Program-made: the position numbers and the translations under genes
Shown: positions 17,601 to 26,934 of the stretch, in pieces
Numbering within the stretch: the first letter of the stretch is position 1
How the letters are laid out: each line of letters opens with the position of its first letter
The notes under the pieces: model-generated
The model's database searches: none
Told to the model about the DNA's origin: nothing
The model's input: the letters and a program-made list of their open reading frames with translations, nothing else
DNA from: Erysipelothrix sp. HDW6A
Lineage (GTDB): Bacteria; Bacillota_I; Bacilli_A; Erysipelotrichales; Erysipelotrichaceae
Direction of reading: 5' to 3'
Length of the DNA: 64,000 nt
NCBI RefSeq assembly: GCF_011400295.1
Contig: NZ_CP049859.1
Location: forward strand, 744,001-808,000

Positions 17601-19163
17601 ATGAAAAAAAGAATTATTCTATTTTTAGCTTTATCATTAATAATGTTTGGAGGGGGAGTTTCGAGTCAAATTAGTGCTGCAGAAGAAACAGGATTTACAG
17701 TAAACTTCCAATTTAATGATGAAAATAATGCTTCTACAACTATTCAAGTAGGTGAAGGTGAATTAATTCACTCAGTACCAGTTTTACCTGAGAGAGAAGG
17801 ATTTGTATTTGTTGGTTGGGCTCAAGCATTTGGAGAAAATGATGAACCGGATTTATGGGATTTCGGTAAGGATGTAATGCCAAGTCACAATATTACTCTA
17901 TGGGCAGTATATAAAAATTCATATACAGTAAACTTCCAATTTAATGATGAAAATAATGATTTTACAACTATTCAAGTAGGTGAAGGTGATTTAATTCACT
18001 CAGTACCAGTTTTACCTGAGAGAGAAGGATTTGTATTTGTTGGTTGGGCTCAAGGGTTTGGAGAAAATGATGAACCGGATTTATGGGATTTCGATAAGGA
18101 TGTAATGCCAAGTCACAATATTACTCTATGGGCAGTATATAAAAATTCATATACAGTAAACTTCCAATTTAATGATGAAAATAATGATTTTACAACTATT
18201 CAAGTAGGTGAAGGTGATTTAATTCACTCAGTACCAGTTTTACCTGAGAGAGAAGGATTTGTATTTGTTGGTTGGGCTCAAGGGTTTGGAGAAAATGATG
18301 AACCGGATTTATGGGATTTCGATAAGGATGTAATGCCAAGTCACAATATTACTCTATGGGCAGTATATAAAAATTCATATACAGTAAACTTCCAATTTAA
18401 TGATGAAAATAATGATTTTACAACTATTCAAGTAGGTGAAGGTGATTTAATTCACTCAGTACCAGTTTTACCTGAGAGAGAAGGATTTGTATTTGTTGGT
18501 TGGGCTCAAGGGTTTGGAGAAAATGATGAACCAGATTTATGGGATTTCGATAAGGATGTAATGCCAAGTCACAATATTACTCTATGGGCAGTATATAAAA
18601 ATTCATATACAGTAAACTTCCAATTTAATGATGAAAATAATGATTTTACAACTATTCAAGTAGTTGAAGGTGATTTTATTCACTCAGTGCCAGTTTTACC
18701 TGAGAGAGAAGGATTTGTATTTGTTGGTTGGGCTCAAGGGTTTGGAGAAAATGATGAACCAGATTTATGGGATTTCGATAAGGATGTAATGCCAAGTCAC
18801 AATATTACTCTATGGGCAGTTTGGGAAATTGAAGATCCAGAAAAACCAGTTGATCCAGGAAAACCAGTTGATCCAGAAAAACCAGTTGATCCAGGAAAAC
18901 CAGTTGATCCAGAAAAACCAGTTGAACCAGGTAAACCAATTGACCCAGAAAAACCAGTTGAACCAGGTAAACCAGTTGATCCAGGAAAACCAGTTGATCC
19001 AGGAAAACCAGCCGAACCAGGTTCTGAAACTGATAATAATACTTCAAAATTACCTCAAACTGGATTAGGTAACAACTTATTTTTAAGTAGTCCCTTAATA
19101 ACAGTAGGTACATTATTAACGTTATACAAACGAAAATCAGCAAATAGATTCAATAATAAATAA
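17601..19163 (+). CDS. LPXTG surface protein, five InlB-type repeats and PVDPGKP stalk
   Basis: A 520-residue cell-wall protein: signal peptide 1-27, then five tandem ~73-residue repeats (TVNFQFNDENN start, GFVFVGWAQ core, NITLWAVY end) over about 30-395. The middle ones are identical at DNA level. The stalk has about eleven PVDPGKP/PVDPEKP/PVEPGKP units. LPQTG is at 484-488, then a hydrophobic segment and basic tail. From the last repeat to beyond the terminator it is nearly identical to gene 6109. RBS is AGGAG, 10 bases before the ATG. Anchoring needs a sortase, which is not in this window. Confidence 0.88.
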   Translation: MKKRIILFLALSLIMFGGGVSSQISAAEETGFTVNFQFNDENNASTTIQVGEGELIHSVPVLPEREGFVFVGWAQAFGENDEPDLWDFGKDVMPSHNITLWAVYKNSYTVNFQFNDENNDFTTIQVGEGDLIHSVPVLPEREGFVFVGWAQGFGENDEPDLWDFDKDVMPSHNITLWAVYKNSYTVNFQFNDENNDFTTIQVGEGDLIHSVPVLPEREGFVFVGWAQGFGENDEPDLWDFDKDVMPSHNITLWAVYKNSYTVNFQFNDENNDFTTIQVGEGDLIHSVPVLPEREGFVFVGWAQGFGENDEPDLWDFDKDVMPSHNITLWAVYKNSYTVNFQFNDENNDFTTIQVVEGDFIHSVPVLPEREGFVFVGWAQGFGENDEPDLWDFDKDVMPSHNITLWAVWEIEDPEKPVDPGKPVDPEKPVDPGKPVDPEKPVEPGKPIDPEKPVEPGKPVDPGKPVDPGKPAEPGSETDNNTSKLPQTGLGNNLFLSSPLITVGTLLTLYKRKSANRFNNK

Positions 19164-19194
19164 TTAAAATATTTAATCTTACAATCAAACAATG

Positions 19195-19223
19195 AACGCA
19201 ATCAGGAATGTGGTTGCGTTTTT
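19195..19223 (+). terminator. Intrinsic terminator after surface protein gene 17601
   Basis: Stem AACGCAA/TTGCGTT (19195-19201 with 19214-19220); the T run is cut short by the ISL3 end GGCTCTTT at 19224. Confidence 0.75.
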
Positions 19224-19276
19224 GGCTCTTTAATTTCTGGTGTTGGTGATCCAATATCTTAAGTTATTGAACCATG

Positions 19277-19306
19277 CCACACATTGAAAAATGTGTGGTT
19301 TTTTTT
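19277..19306 (+). terminator. Terminator-like hairpin inside the ISL3 left end
   Basis: Perfect stem CCACACATT/AATGTGTGG with GAAA loop (19277-19298), followed by eight T on the plus strand. It would also stop readthrough into the element. Confidence 0.85.
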
Positions 19307-20585
19307 ATTGTACTAATCTTACCATAGTATTCGTGGTTAGTAAGATTCTACTTCTAAAATTATTGAAATCTCGATAGCCAAAAGCGACTCGTTTTATTAC
19401 TTTGATTAAGTTATTGGTCCCTTCAAGTGGACCATTCGTTGTTTGGTACCTCATCGAGTTTCTAATCGATGTTTCATGTTTAGTGAGAGTATCTAGTGCC
19501 TTTTTCATTTGAAGTGACAGCCCTTTGGGATTGGAGTGTACGAGGTTAAACATATCTTAAGCTCGACCATCATTATAAGCATTTATCAATGATTGATAAA
19601 TATGATAGCTCGTTTCTAATTCTGAATCTATTCTCAATAATTCATCAACAACTTGGCTTTGTGTCATGAGATAGGGAAAGCATGTGTAGTGTTTGTGATT
19701 CTTAAAATCTAGCTTTCTTTCGTTCATGAGTAATAGCTTCCAGTATCGTTTAAGCTTACGGTAATGTTTAGGATACTTCTTCATAGTTTAAATCCGTGTT
19801 CCGGATAATGCTCGTGATAAATGTTGAATAACATGGAATCTATCTGTGATAATCTTTGCATTGGGAAAGCAGGCCTGTATACACTCGATATAGGGAACGT
19901 ACATATCAATACATATTGTCTCTACATTGGCTCTTACTTCATCAGGATAGGTCCAAAAGTAGCTTTTTAAGTAGCTTAGACGTCTATCTTGAAGGATATC
20001 AATGACTTTATGCGTATGAGCATCCATGAAGATAAATGACATTGAAGCATTAACAGATTTGACCGATTTAAACTCGTCAAAACAGAGATGTTTGGGTAAT
20101 GTTTTTCTATTTACAATGAATTGAGAAGATAAGCTTCCGATCCATGTATTCAAACGATCATGAGAGATATCATGATTCTTCGCAATATCTTTAATTGATA
20201 TTTTATCTTTACAGGAAAGAATACATGAGTGGAATGTGTTGTTTGAAATGGAATGATTATCGTTAACGATACTTGTGGAAATAGTAAAAGTATGATCACA
20301 GTGTTTGCATAGATAGCGTTGCTTCTTCAATTCTAGAAAAGTTCGTTGATTGGATACACGTGGCAGCTTAATTCGAATCAATTTAAAACCATGCTTGATG
20401 ATGTCGAATTGGTGATTAATGCATCCACACTTAGAACATAAATCAGGAGTCTTAGGTGATAGTGTACCTCTAAATATAAGACATTGAGTTCCTATAATAG
20501 TTTTCTTAAATAAATAATTTTTTGAGAATTTTACTCTCTTATCTTTAATATTTAACAGTAATCGTATAGAATGAGACATGGACAT
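19305..20585 (-). pseudogene. ISL3 transposase with two in-frame stops
   Basis: One continuous frame of ~427 codons, interrupted only by TAA at 19788-19790 and TAA at 19557-19559. The first part has the four-cysteine zinc-binding motif (CSKCGCINH…CKHCDHTF), then the HTH (IKDIAKNHDISHDRLNTWI) and the DDE domain: Asp in LCFDEFKSVK, Asp in ICIDMYVPYI and TDRFHVIQH. The last part has the C-terminal SNGPLEGTNNLIK-like motif (here TNGPLEGTNNLIKVIKRVAFG) with the catalytic Glu. Only the two stops prevent activity, so inactivation is recent. Confidence 0.9.
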
Positions 20586-20727
20586 AGTAATTTTCCTTTC
20601 TTCCTTGTGTGTCGTAACTCAAGTATATCGGAAATCACTATGTCTTTTTATATATTTCTTCAATTTGATACAAAAAGGTGTTAGTGAGAATAAATCTCAC
20701 CAACACCAGAAATTGTAGAACCAGTTT

Positions 20728-21450
20728 TTATATTTGTAAGGGTAACATGGTATTGCAAATAAGTAAAATTCGAGCTCTGAAATTACTGAATAAACGATAT
20801 CCGAAAGTGATTCGCTTTATAACCTTAATCAGATTGTTGGTTCCTTCTAGTTTTCCATTTGAATTTGAATAAGTAAGTGCATTGATTATTGAATTGGAAT
20901 GATAACGTAATGTTTCCATCGATATTTGTATTGTTTTGGGTAAGTGTCTCGTTTCCTTTTCAATAAGTGTTTTGAATCGCTGTATGTTTCGGTACTTGAT
21001 ACATGATCTAAGATTCTGAACAAGCCAATAAGATTCCTCTAAAATCGGGAACTGTCTCAGGAGTTCATCGACAACTTGTTGCTCCGTCATTAAATGATAG
21101 AAACCTGTAGACTTCTTATGGTTCGTTAAGTCTAAGTCTTCATGGCTCTTTAAGAGGAGTTTCCAGTAGCGTTTAAGCTTCTTATAGTGTCCTTTATTCT
21201 GGTTCATTGTTTGGACTCGTACAGAGTTTAAAGAGCGGTTAAGGAGCTGTGCTACATGAAAACGGTCAGTGATGATGACAGCGTTAGGAAAACAAACTCG
21301 GATGACATCAATATATCCCTTAAACATATCGATACAAACTGTTTCTACTTTTTTCCTTACCTTAAGAGGATAGCGGAAGAAGTAAGATTTTAAGAATCCA
21401 GTATGCCGGTGGGTTAAGATATCTAAAACTGTTCCATTAGAACTATCCAT
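20728..21450 (-). pseudogene. C-terminal half of a second ISL3 transposase
   Basis: 240 residues, from MDSSNGTVLDILTHRHTGFL to the C-terminus, containing ETVCIDMFKGYI, ITDRFHVAQLLNRS and the NGKLEGTNNLIKVIKRITFGYR motif. It parallels the copy at 19305-20585 but is clearly diverged, so it is another ISL3 subtype rather than a duplicate. The N-terminal zinc-finger and HTH half was replaced by the IS3 element starting near 21461. The 3' boundary abuts the right end of the first ISL3. Confidence 0.85.
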
Positions 21451-21479
21451 TGGACCGATGTCAACAAACTGGACAGTAA

Positions 21480-22340
21480 TTAGGAAACTAATTGATTAAA
21501 TTCAAGTCCTTTTTCGTTAGGGGACAGCCAATCGTTGTAGGAATGAGGTCTGAATGGGTTATAGAAACCATTAATATAAGAGAACAGACATTTCTGACAG
21601 TCTTCGGTTTCTAAAAATGAACGTCGATTTGTTTCTTCATGTTTTAAATATTTGAAAAATGATTCAATAGCTGCGTTATCCCAAGGATATGATTTTTTGA
21701 AAAGAATTGTACAACGGTATATTCATCCCATTACTTTTCTTACTCTAAAGGAGCGATACTGTGAACCGCGATCCGAATGGAATAGTAAATTTCCTTGAGG
21801 TTTTCTTACATTAAATGCATCATAGAAAACATCAAGTATTAAGGTCGAATTCATTCGATTAGAAAGCTTCCATGTACTGATTTTACGAGAAAATAAAACC
21901 ATAATCACGCAAAGATAACGAAATCCTTTAGATGTTTTAATATATCTAAAATCGCTAACCCATACTTTATTAGGTTCTGAAGGACTAAATTCTTGATTAA
22001 GAACATTAATACATTCTTTATCATTATTGTGTTTAGAAGCTTTGAACAATGGTTTAACAGTTGACATGCGAGCTAAAGGCATAGATTTTAAGAGTCTGTA
22101 AACTCGTCCAAGACTAATGGATATGCTATATTCAAAAAAAGACGACGATTGAGCTTTATTGCACCCAAACGCTACTTATATTTTATATAAAGCTCACAAG
22201 ATGAGACCTTATTTTCTGATTCTCAATATCACGTTTTGAAGGTTTATGATTTAAAGAGTTGTAGTAAGTAGAACGGTTAACATTAAGAGCTTTACAAAGC
22301 CGTTAATTTTTGTGTTGTGATTTAAGGAGCTCGATTGCTT
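21480..22340 (-). pseudogene. IS3 orfB (DDE transposase), several breaks
   Basis: The best-preserved part is 21723-22082: the first catalytic Asp in VWVSDFRYIKTSKGFRYL and the second in LLFHSDRGSQYRS. After a break near 21720 the line continues in another frame with SYPWDNAAIESFFKYLKHEE (catalytic Glu) and ends FNQLVS at 21480-21482. Upstream of 22082 the HTH_21 region is scrambled by stops. Inactive. Confidence 0.8.
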
Positions 22341-22625
22341 TTAGTCGTTGTTTGAATAGGGTGTGAATATGGCAATTGCTTTTTTTAATATGAGGTTCTC
22401 TTCTTTGAATAAGGCAACTTGTTTCTGGAGTTCGCTAACTTGTTTATCGGTAAGAATCTCTCCATTATCTGTTTCGACTTCTGAATAGAGTTTAATCCAT
22501 TTATGAATTGTGGAGGGAGCAACACCGTAATCTTCAGAGAGACGAAGTTGAGTTTGACCATCATAATAGAGAGCAACAATTGGTTTCTTAAAATCTTCAG
22601 AATATCGGGTTCTTTTGTTTGACAT
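22341..22625 (-). CDS. IS3 orfA of the second type
   Basis: A 94-residue protein: RYSEDFKKPIVALYYDGQ, HTH segment LRLSEDYGVAPSTIHKWIK, then a coiled coil (LTDKQVSELQKQVALFKEENLILKKAIAIF). It is typical of IS3 OrfA, the end-binding subunit, and would be fused to orfB by -1 frameshifting. The start ATG at 22625 follows GAAAGGAAAAC. The last residues (TPYSNND) depart from the usual AIAIFT… path. With orfB broken it can only bind ends. Confidence 0.85.
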   Translation of the reverse strand: MSNKRTRYSEDFKKPIVALYYDGQTQLRLSEDYGVAPSTIHKWIKLYSEVETDNGEILTDKQVSELQKQVALFKEENLILKKAIAIFTPYSNND

Positions 22626-22712
22626 AAATAGGTTTTCCTTTCATTTTCTTATAAGTTAAGATTTTTCCTATTGACTGTCCATATTTATAGTATAGTACCA
22701 CGAAGTGTCAAA

Positions 22713-22955
22713 TCAAATTTTAGATGCCAAGTAGTTATAGTCGCGTAATGGTTTCGTCCCATCATTTAATAACTTGCAGTTAATAAAATCATCGCACAAA
22801 ATTCTCAAGGCGACCAGGAAATCAACATCATTGCTTTCAATTAGGAGTGATAACATAGCGAAGTGTTCCTTAATCTCTTCTATATCATAGTTGACAAGTT
22901 CATAGTACATTTCCTTAACACTTTTAACAACATAATAATAGTTATAAAGTCTCAT
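22713..22955 (-). CDS. Small hypothetical protein
   Basis: An 80-residue protein starting at ATG 22955, directly after AAGGAGG at ideal spacing, which argues for a real gene. It is helical by composition (VKSVKEMYYELVNYDIEEIKEHFAMLSLLIES) with no signal peptide or membrane segment, and ends LRDYNYLASKI. The IS3 end lies only 11 bases beyond the stop, so the natural C-terminus may have been cut and the present stop provided by chance. I recognise no family. Confidence 0.6.
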   Translation of the reverse strand: MRLYNYYYVVKSVKEMYYELVNYDIEEIKEHFAMLSLLIESNDVDFLVALRILCDDFINCKLLNDGTKPLRDYNYLASKI

Positions 22956-23154
22956 GATGCCTCCTTAATTACAAATATTTGGTATACAGATTATATCATA
23001 GTAAATATTTGTTGTGATATTAAGTACAAGAAAGTTAGGTGATAGTTGTAGCGTTACAGTTAATGTTAGATAATAATGAAGTTAAAGAAGTAACTATATA
23101 GTTGTCAAGGCTAAAAGATAGAATTCAGAATTATTATTAAAAAATGAAAATGAG

Positions 23155-24467
23155 AGTCAAGTCCTAAATCTTGTGTAAAAGTTTTTATGTCAGTAAGTGG
23201 ATCTAATCAATCCACTTTTTAGTTTCATCATTAAATTTAATATACTGCCTTGAACTCGTATTCTAATCCTCATGGATATCAATGAGGGCTGAACCTATGA
23301 GTCGTAATGCTGATTGCTCGTTTGGAAAGATGCGGATGACTTTCTCTCTTCTTCTAATTTCAGAATTGAGTCGTTCAAGCATATTCGTGCTTTTAAGTCT
23401 GGAGTAGTTAGTTTCTTTAATGTTGCAATATTGAAAAGCATCTTCAAACCCTTCATCAAGACAATCCGTCATCTTCTGATATTTCTCTCTGTAACGTCGG
23501 ATAATATCATTCTTCATATTTCGTGCGATATCGATATTATTCGTTTTGAAAAGTATCTTTAATTCATCTCGAATCGTCTCTGTTTTCTTACGAGGTAACT
23601 TATCAAATACATTTCGCATGAAGTGAACTTGACATCGTTGTCATGCTACACCTCCAAAGACGTCTCTTATCGCTGCTACTTCGCTTTTATGTGAATCAGA
23701 GATGACAAGTTTCACTTCCGATAATCCACGTTCTAAAAGACGTGTATAGAGCGACTGCCATGTGGTATATGATTCACTATCTGATATTGAGAAATCCATA
23801 AGTTCACGTTCACCAAACTCATTAATACCGAGTATAATGTGAAATGCCTTTGATACAACGCAATTATCCTCGCGGACCTTGATATGCAATACATCGCTTA
23901 AAATGAACGGATATTTTTGAATGATGGCTCTATTAAGATACTGCATCAAGTTCAACCGTCAATGAGCTCACAAATGATTTGGAAACATTCACTCCGCAAA
24001 GTTCTTCAATAACTTTGGTTACTTTACGCATTGAAACACCTTGAACATACATTTCTAGCATCGTTGATAGCAGAGCTTTTTCATTTCTTTGATAACGTTC
24101 AAATACTGATGGTGAGAACTTTCCATCTCGTGTACGTGGGACTATTAAGTCAAGTGTACCAATGCGAGTAGTATAACTGCGGTCATAGTAGCCATTGCGA
24201 TATGAAACGCGTTGCTCATCACGTAAATAGTTGTCGACATTGATATACGCATCGCGTTCGCGTTCCATCAACTGATTGAATATTGTTGTCAACATTTGTT
24301 TTGCGAGGTCATTTGCACCACTGTTTGAAATGATATCTTGAATCTGGTCTGAATCTAAAGTAAAATTGATTTGTGTCATAGAGAACTCCTTATGTTTGAT
24401 TGGTACTAACATAATAACAGAGCCTCTATGGCTTTTTTTACTTTTACACAATTATATGGACTTTATC
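23155..24467 (-). mobile_element. IS256-family element with 8-bp target duplication
   Basis: Flanked by AAAATGAG on both sides (23147-23154 and 24468-24475). The 28-bp ends pair imperfectly; both finish TTGTGTAAAAGT (23171-23182 and inverted 24440-24451). Size 1313 bp is normal for IS256. Confidence 0.88.
23203..24379 (-). pseudogene. IS256 (mutator-type) transposase, frameshift plus two stops
   Basis: The start is the ATG at 24379 (MTQINFTLDSDQIQDI), after AAGGAG. The N-terminal part is normal (RNGYYDRSYTTRIGTLDLIVPRTRDGKF; EMYVQGVSMRKVTKVIEELCG). A 1-base frameshift near 23950, a TGA at 23641-23643 and a TAG at 23263-23265 in place of Trp interrupt it. The frame then reads to KKWID and the true stop at 23203. 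DDE residues are visible in ILSDVLHIKVRED, LVISDSHKS and STNMLERLNSEIRRRE. Inactive. Confidence 0.9.
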
Positions 24468-24529
24468 AAAATGAGTAATATGAAAGTATCGAGTAATATA
24501 GATTTGATTTTAAAAGTTGTAGATTAGTT

Positions 24530-25110
24530 TAATTATATAGTGCTGGATTGTAATAGATATTATCTGAAAGAAGTTTGAAAATAACTCGATGCAGTTTTCG
24601 GACAAAATGTTTTTGAGCATAGCAATGTTGTTTTCATTGAGAACGTTTCGTTCGGTATTAATCACGGAATGCCAGGTTGAATATAGCTGCTTGTTAAAAT
24701 GAGTTGAATAAAGCAATTCTGAGATACCTACTCCTTGTTTAGAAATGCAGTTGTATAGTTTTTGGACTGGTAAACAGTTGGCTTGCACCCTGCATATGCT
24801 ACTAGTTTGCAGAGGAATCTAAAAGTGAAATATCTAAATTCTCAAGAATCGCAAGGTCTGTGTCGATATCTATAGCTGGTATCTTAAAAATTGGTGAGTT
24901 TAATTCTTTTGAAAGAAATTCGATTTTTGGAGTAAGAATTTAAATCTGTTTAAATTTCATTTCAATTGATTCAATAAGCATTTGAACATCCATATCAATA
25001 ACTTGGCTTGATTCACCAATTTTACTCTTGACAGTGTTCTTAAGTAGATCAGGAAGTCTGCGTTAATATGCTCAGATTAAGCCTTTAGAATCAAGTTGTG
25101 AAGTTTTTGG
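24530..25110 (-). pseudogene. IS110 transposase C-terminal remnant
   Basis: Base-by-base it follows 16150-16740 of the better IS110 copy. For example, GAAAATAACTCG (24582-24593), TTGAGAACGTTTCGTTCGGT, and the YAGC-P-VYQS region in decayed form at about 24780-24810. There are many stops and frame changes, so no product is possible. Its upstream part fades out by about 25110. Confidence 0.75.
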
Positions 25111-25266
25111 TCTCTCCCCAATTTGCTTGTCCACTTCTTATGAGAATATGATAGAATTCAATTAAAAGGAGAACCAAATTATTTGGGGTCATACCAATAC
25201 AAATAAAAGTATGAAATATAAGTTTGTAAAATGCTTAGAATGCGAAAAATTAATTGTGAAAATTTT

Positions 25267-25295
25267 TTCACAATTAAATAATATTATATTATACT
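25267..25295 (+). promoter_or_regulatory. Candidate promoter of RNA-like locus 4
   Basis: TTCACA (25267-25272), 17-base spacer, TATACT (25290-25295). Directly upstream TTGTGAAAATTTTTTCACAA (25255-25274) is a perfect inverted repeat that could be an operator or an upstream terminator. Confidence 0.5.
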
Positions 25296-25301
25296 TATTA
25301 A

Positions 25302-25471
25302 GTAGATTATGTGATTTTGGTTGTTGGGTAGCCAATAATCTACATTAATGGTATTTTTAAAGAAAGTCAGTAGTAAGCCATCATGGCTATTAGCAACCTA
25401 AGGGGTGTTCGCCCAGGATATGTCAATGGCACCATTAATAGTTCTGAAAGCCACTATATAGTGGCTTTCAG
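25302..25471 (+). ncRNA. Putative structured RNA, locus 4
   Basis: A 9-bp stem GTAGATTAT/ATAATCTAC (25302-25310 with 25335-25343) and a hairpin AGCCA/TGGCT (25376-25388). The 3' core GTTCGCCC…GGCACCATTAAT resembles locus 3, followed by the palindrome GAAAGCCACTATATAGTGGC, also used as terminator by locus 2. The original T run was displaced by the IS1182 insertion. It is the most diverged member. Confidence 0.4.
25447..25469. repeat. Palindromic terminator duplicated on both sides of IS1182 (left copy)
   Basis: GAAAGCCACTATATAGTGGC-TTT here and at 26433-26455 (right copy, followed by TTTTT). It is consistent with a ~23-bp target duplication; IS1182-type elements are known to favour palindromes. 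Confidence 0.7.
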
Positions 25472-26432
25472 ACTGTTGACAAATGTCGACAGTCTTTTTT
25501 TTACGGAGTGCAAACATAAAGTTAATCTGTTTAAGTTCTTATCATACTTAATTTCATATTCTACCCTCATTAGAACACCGTAATAATTAAGAGTAGTATA
25601 ATAGATATAGGTGATAATTATGGCTAAAAAGTATATCAATAAAAACGAAGTATTTGTAATAGATTCATTAGATAATCTTGTACCCCAAGACCACTTGGTA
25701 CGTAAACTAGAAGCGTACATTGACTAGTCTTTTATTAATGATTTAACGGATTCATTATACTCCAATCAAGGTCGCTCCTGTGTCGATCCTGTTATACTGT
25801 TTAAGATGATCTTTATTAATAAACTTTTCGGCATAAATTCTATGCGTAAGACTTGTGATGAAATCCAAGTCAACGTGGCATATCGTTGGTTTTTAGGGTT
25901 GGGTTTTGAAGACACAATACCGAATCATTCAACCTATTCTCAAAACTATAGAAGAAAATATCGTGATAATAATATCGCTGAGAAAATATTTATGGGAGTT
26001 CTTACACAACTGTACGACCATGAACTCATCGACATGGAATCACTTTTTATCGACGGAACCCATATCAAAGCTAATGCTAATAAGAATAAATACACTAAAG
26101 AAGAAGCGCTTGATCATATTCGACTCACAGATAAATGGAAAGAAATATATCCATTAAGAAAAGAAACCATAGAACGATGTTTTGCGGATGGAAAAGCAAA
26201 ACACGGTATGGGATTCACTCGATATAAAGGTAAAAATAAAGTACGAGATGATGTGTACTTACTTTATGCTGCAATGAACATAAAAAAAATGGTTAACTAC
26301 TTATCAAGAATTGGAAAGAGACCGATAAACAATGCATTTAACAGGATAAAATTGGTATTTATGCCAATTTTTTTCTTTTTTGAGAGAAGTATTAAAAAAG
26401 AGAGCCAACAAACCTTAAGTTTGTCAACTCTT
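25470..26432 (+). mobile_element. IS1182-family element, internally deleted
   Basis: The ends are the related sequences CAGACTGTTGACAAA (25469-25483) and, inverted, CAAAGAGTTGACAAA (26419-26433). Both lead into subterminal hairpins. At under 1 kb it is much shorter than a full IS1182 (~1.5 kb or more). Confidence 0.7.
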
Positions 26433-26435
26433 TGA
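25620..26435 (+). pseudogene. IS1182 transposase with stop and central deletion
   Basis: The ATG at 25620 gives MAKKYINKNEVFVIDSLDNL, with a TAG near 25726 replacing a residue before SFINDLTDSLYSNQGRSCVD. The frame is then open from 25806. It includes the DUF772 N-terminal domain (VDPVILFKMIFINKLFGI; NVAYRWFLGLG) and the catalytic-type FIDGTHIKANANKNK. Right after KYTKEE it jumps to LRKETIERCFADGKAKHGMG and YLLYAAMNIKKM, which belong to the C-terminus. About 200 residues of the middle, including a catalytic Asp, are missing. Non-functional. Confidence 0.85.
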
Positions 26436-26516
26436 AAGCCACTATATAGTGGCTTTTTCTATGTTTTCATTATATCACTTTAATCAATAATATCAATACA
26501 AATTATAAATATTATC

Positions 26517-26565
26517 AATATAGACGGTTATCTATATTGACATTTATCTATGTCGCAGATATAAT
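26517..26565 (+). promoter_or_regulatory. ars operon promoter and ArsR operator
   Basis: TTGACA (26537-26542), 17 bases, TATAAT (26560-26565): near-perfect sigma-A promoter. The inverted repeat AATATAGA-CGGTTA-TCTATATT (26517-26538) overlaps the -35 box. Related half-sites (ATTATCAATA, GATAATTATCTATATA) lie on either side. The placement fits ArsR repression relieved by arsenite. Confidence 0.85.
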
Positions 26566-26597
26566 GACATTGATAATTATCTATATAGGAGGATGTT

Positions 26598-26906
26598 ATG
26601 TATTCAAATGAAGACTTAGCAATTTTTTTTAAAGCTCTTTCAGATGAAACAAGACTAAAGATTGTCTTGATGCTTAAGAATGAGAATCTATGCGCATGTC
26701 ATATTCTTGATGAATTCTCTATTACTCAGCCAACACTTTCATATCACATGAAAATTCTTGTAGATAGTGGGCTTGTAAAAGGTGATAAAGATGGGAATTG
26801 GACCAGATATCAACTAAATAAAGATGTCATAGAAAAAATGAATGATTTTTTCAAAGAGATTGAAAACTCGAATGAGAGTATATCAAGAGAAATAGCTGGA
26901 TGCTAA
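26598..26906 (+). CDS. arsR: ArsR-family metalloid-responsive repressor
   Basis: A 102-residue winged-helix repressor. The DNA-recognition region is ITQPTLSYHMKILVDSGLVKG (about 48-68). The classic metal site of ArsR is the ELCVCDL motif in helix 3; here it reads ENLCACHILDEF, with the Cys-x-Cys pair at about residues 32 and 34, so trivalent arsenic or antimony is the likely inducer. A further Cys at the C-terminus (AGC) could add a ligand. First gene of the operon, with AGGAGG just ahead of the ATG; it should repress its own promoter at 26517-26565. Confidence 0.93.
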   Translation: MYSNEDLAIFFKALSDETRLKIVLMLKNENLCACHILDEFSITQPTLSYHMKILVDSGLVKGDKDGNWTRYQLNKDVIEKMNDFFKEIENSNESISREIAGC

Positions 26907-26934
26907 CGAATTTTTATAAGAGGATAACTACAAA

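Larger units (their letters stand above)
19224..20722 (-). mobile_element. ISL3-family element, 1.5 kb, with 26-bp inverted ends
   Basis: Left end GGCTCTTTAATTTCTGGTGT (19224-19243) pairs with the inverted right end (20697-20722, GGTTCTACAATTTCTGGTGT on the minus strand); both continue TGGTGA. GGCTCTT is the typical ISL3 end. The left end sits immediately after the terminator of gene 17601. A second palindrome, GGTGTTAGTGAG/CTCACCAACACC, lies at the right end. Confidence 0.85.
21461..22702 (-). mobile_element. IS3-family element (second type)
   Basis: The downstream end is TCAACAAACTGGACAGTAAT (21461-21480). The upstream end on the plus strand reads ACTGTCCATATTTATAGTAT followed by AGTACCA (up to 22702). 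TGGACAGT is the inverted core of the two ends. This is the only near-full-length copy of the type whose left end recurs at 4849, 9247, 15466 and 38639. Confidence 0.75.
23088..25110 (-). mobile_element. Degraded IS110 element split by an IS256 element
   Basis: The downstream end TAACTATATAGTTGTCAAGG (23091-23110) equals that of the IS110 at 16043. The transposase remnant resumes at about 24530, after the IS256 insertion (23155-24467). The upstream end is lost past about 25110. Confidence 0.75.

Noticed and set aside
25400-25471. T-box-like TGGCACC before a terminator in RNA locus 4
   Set aside because: The other three members have TGCCACC or GTCCACC instead, there is no AG-bulge or specifier domain, and no aminoacyl-tRNA or amino-acid gene follows.
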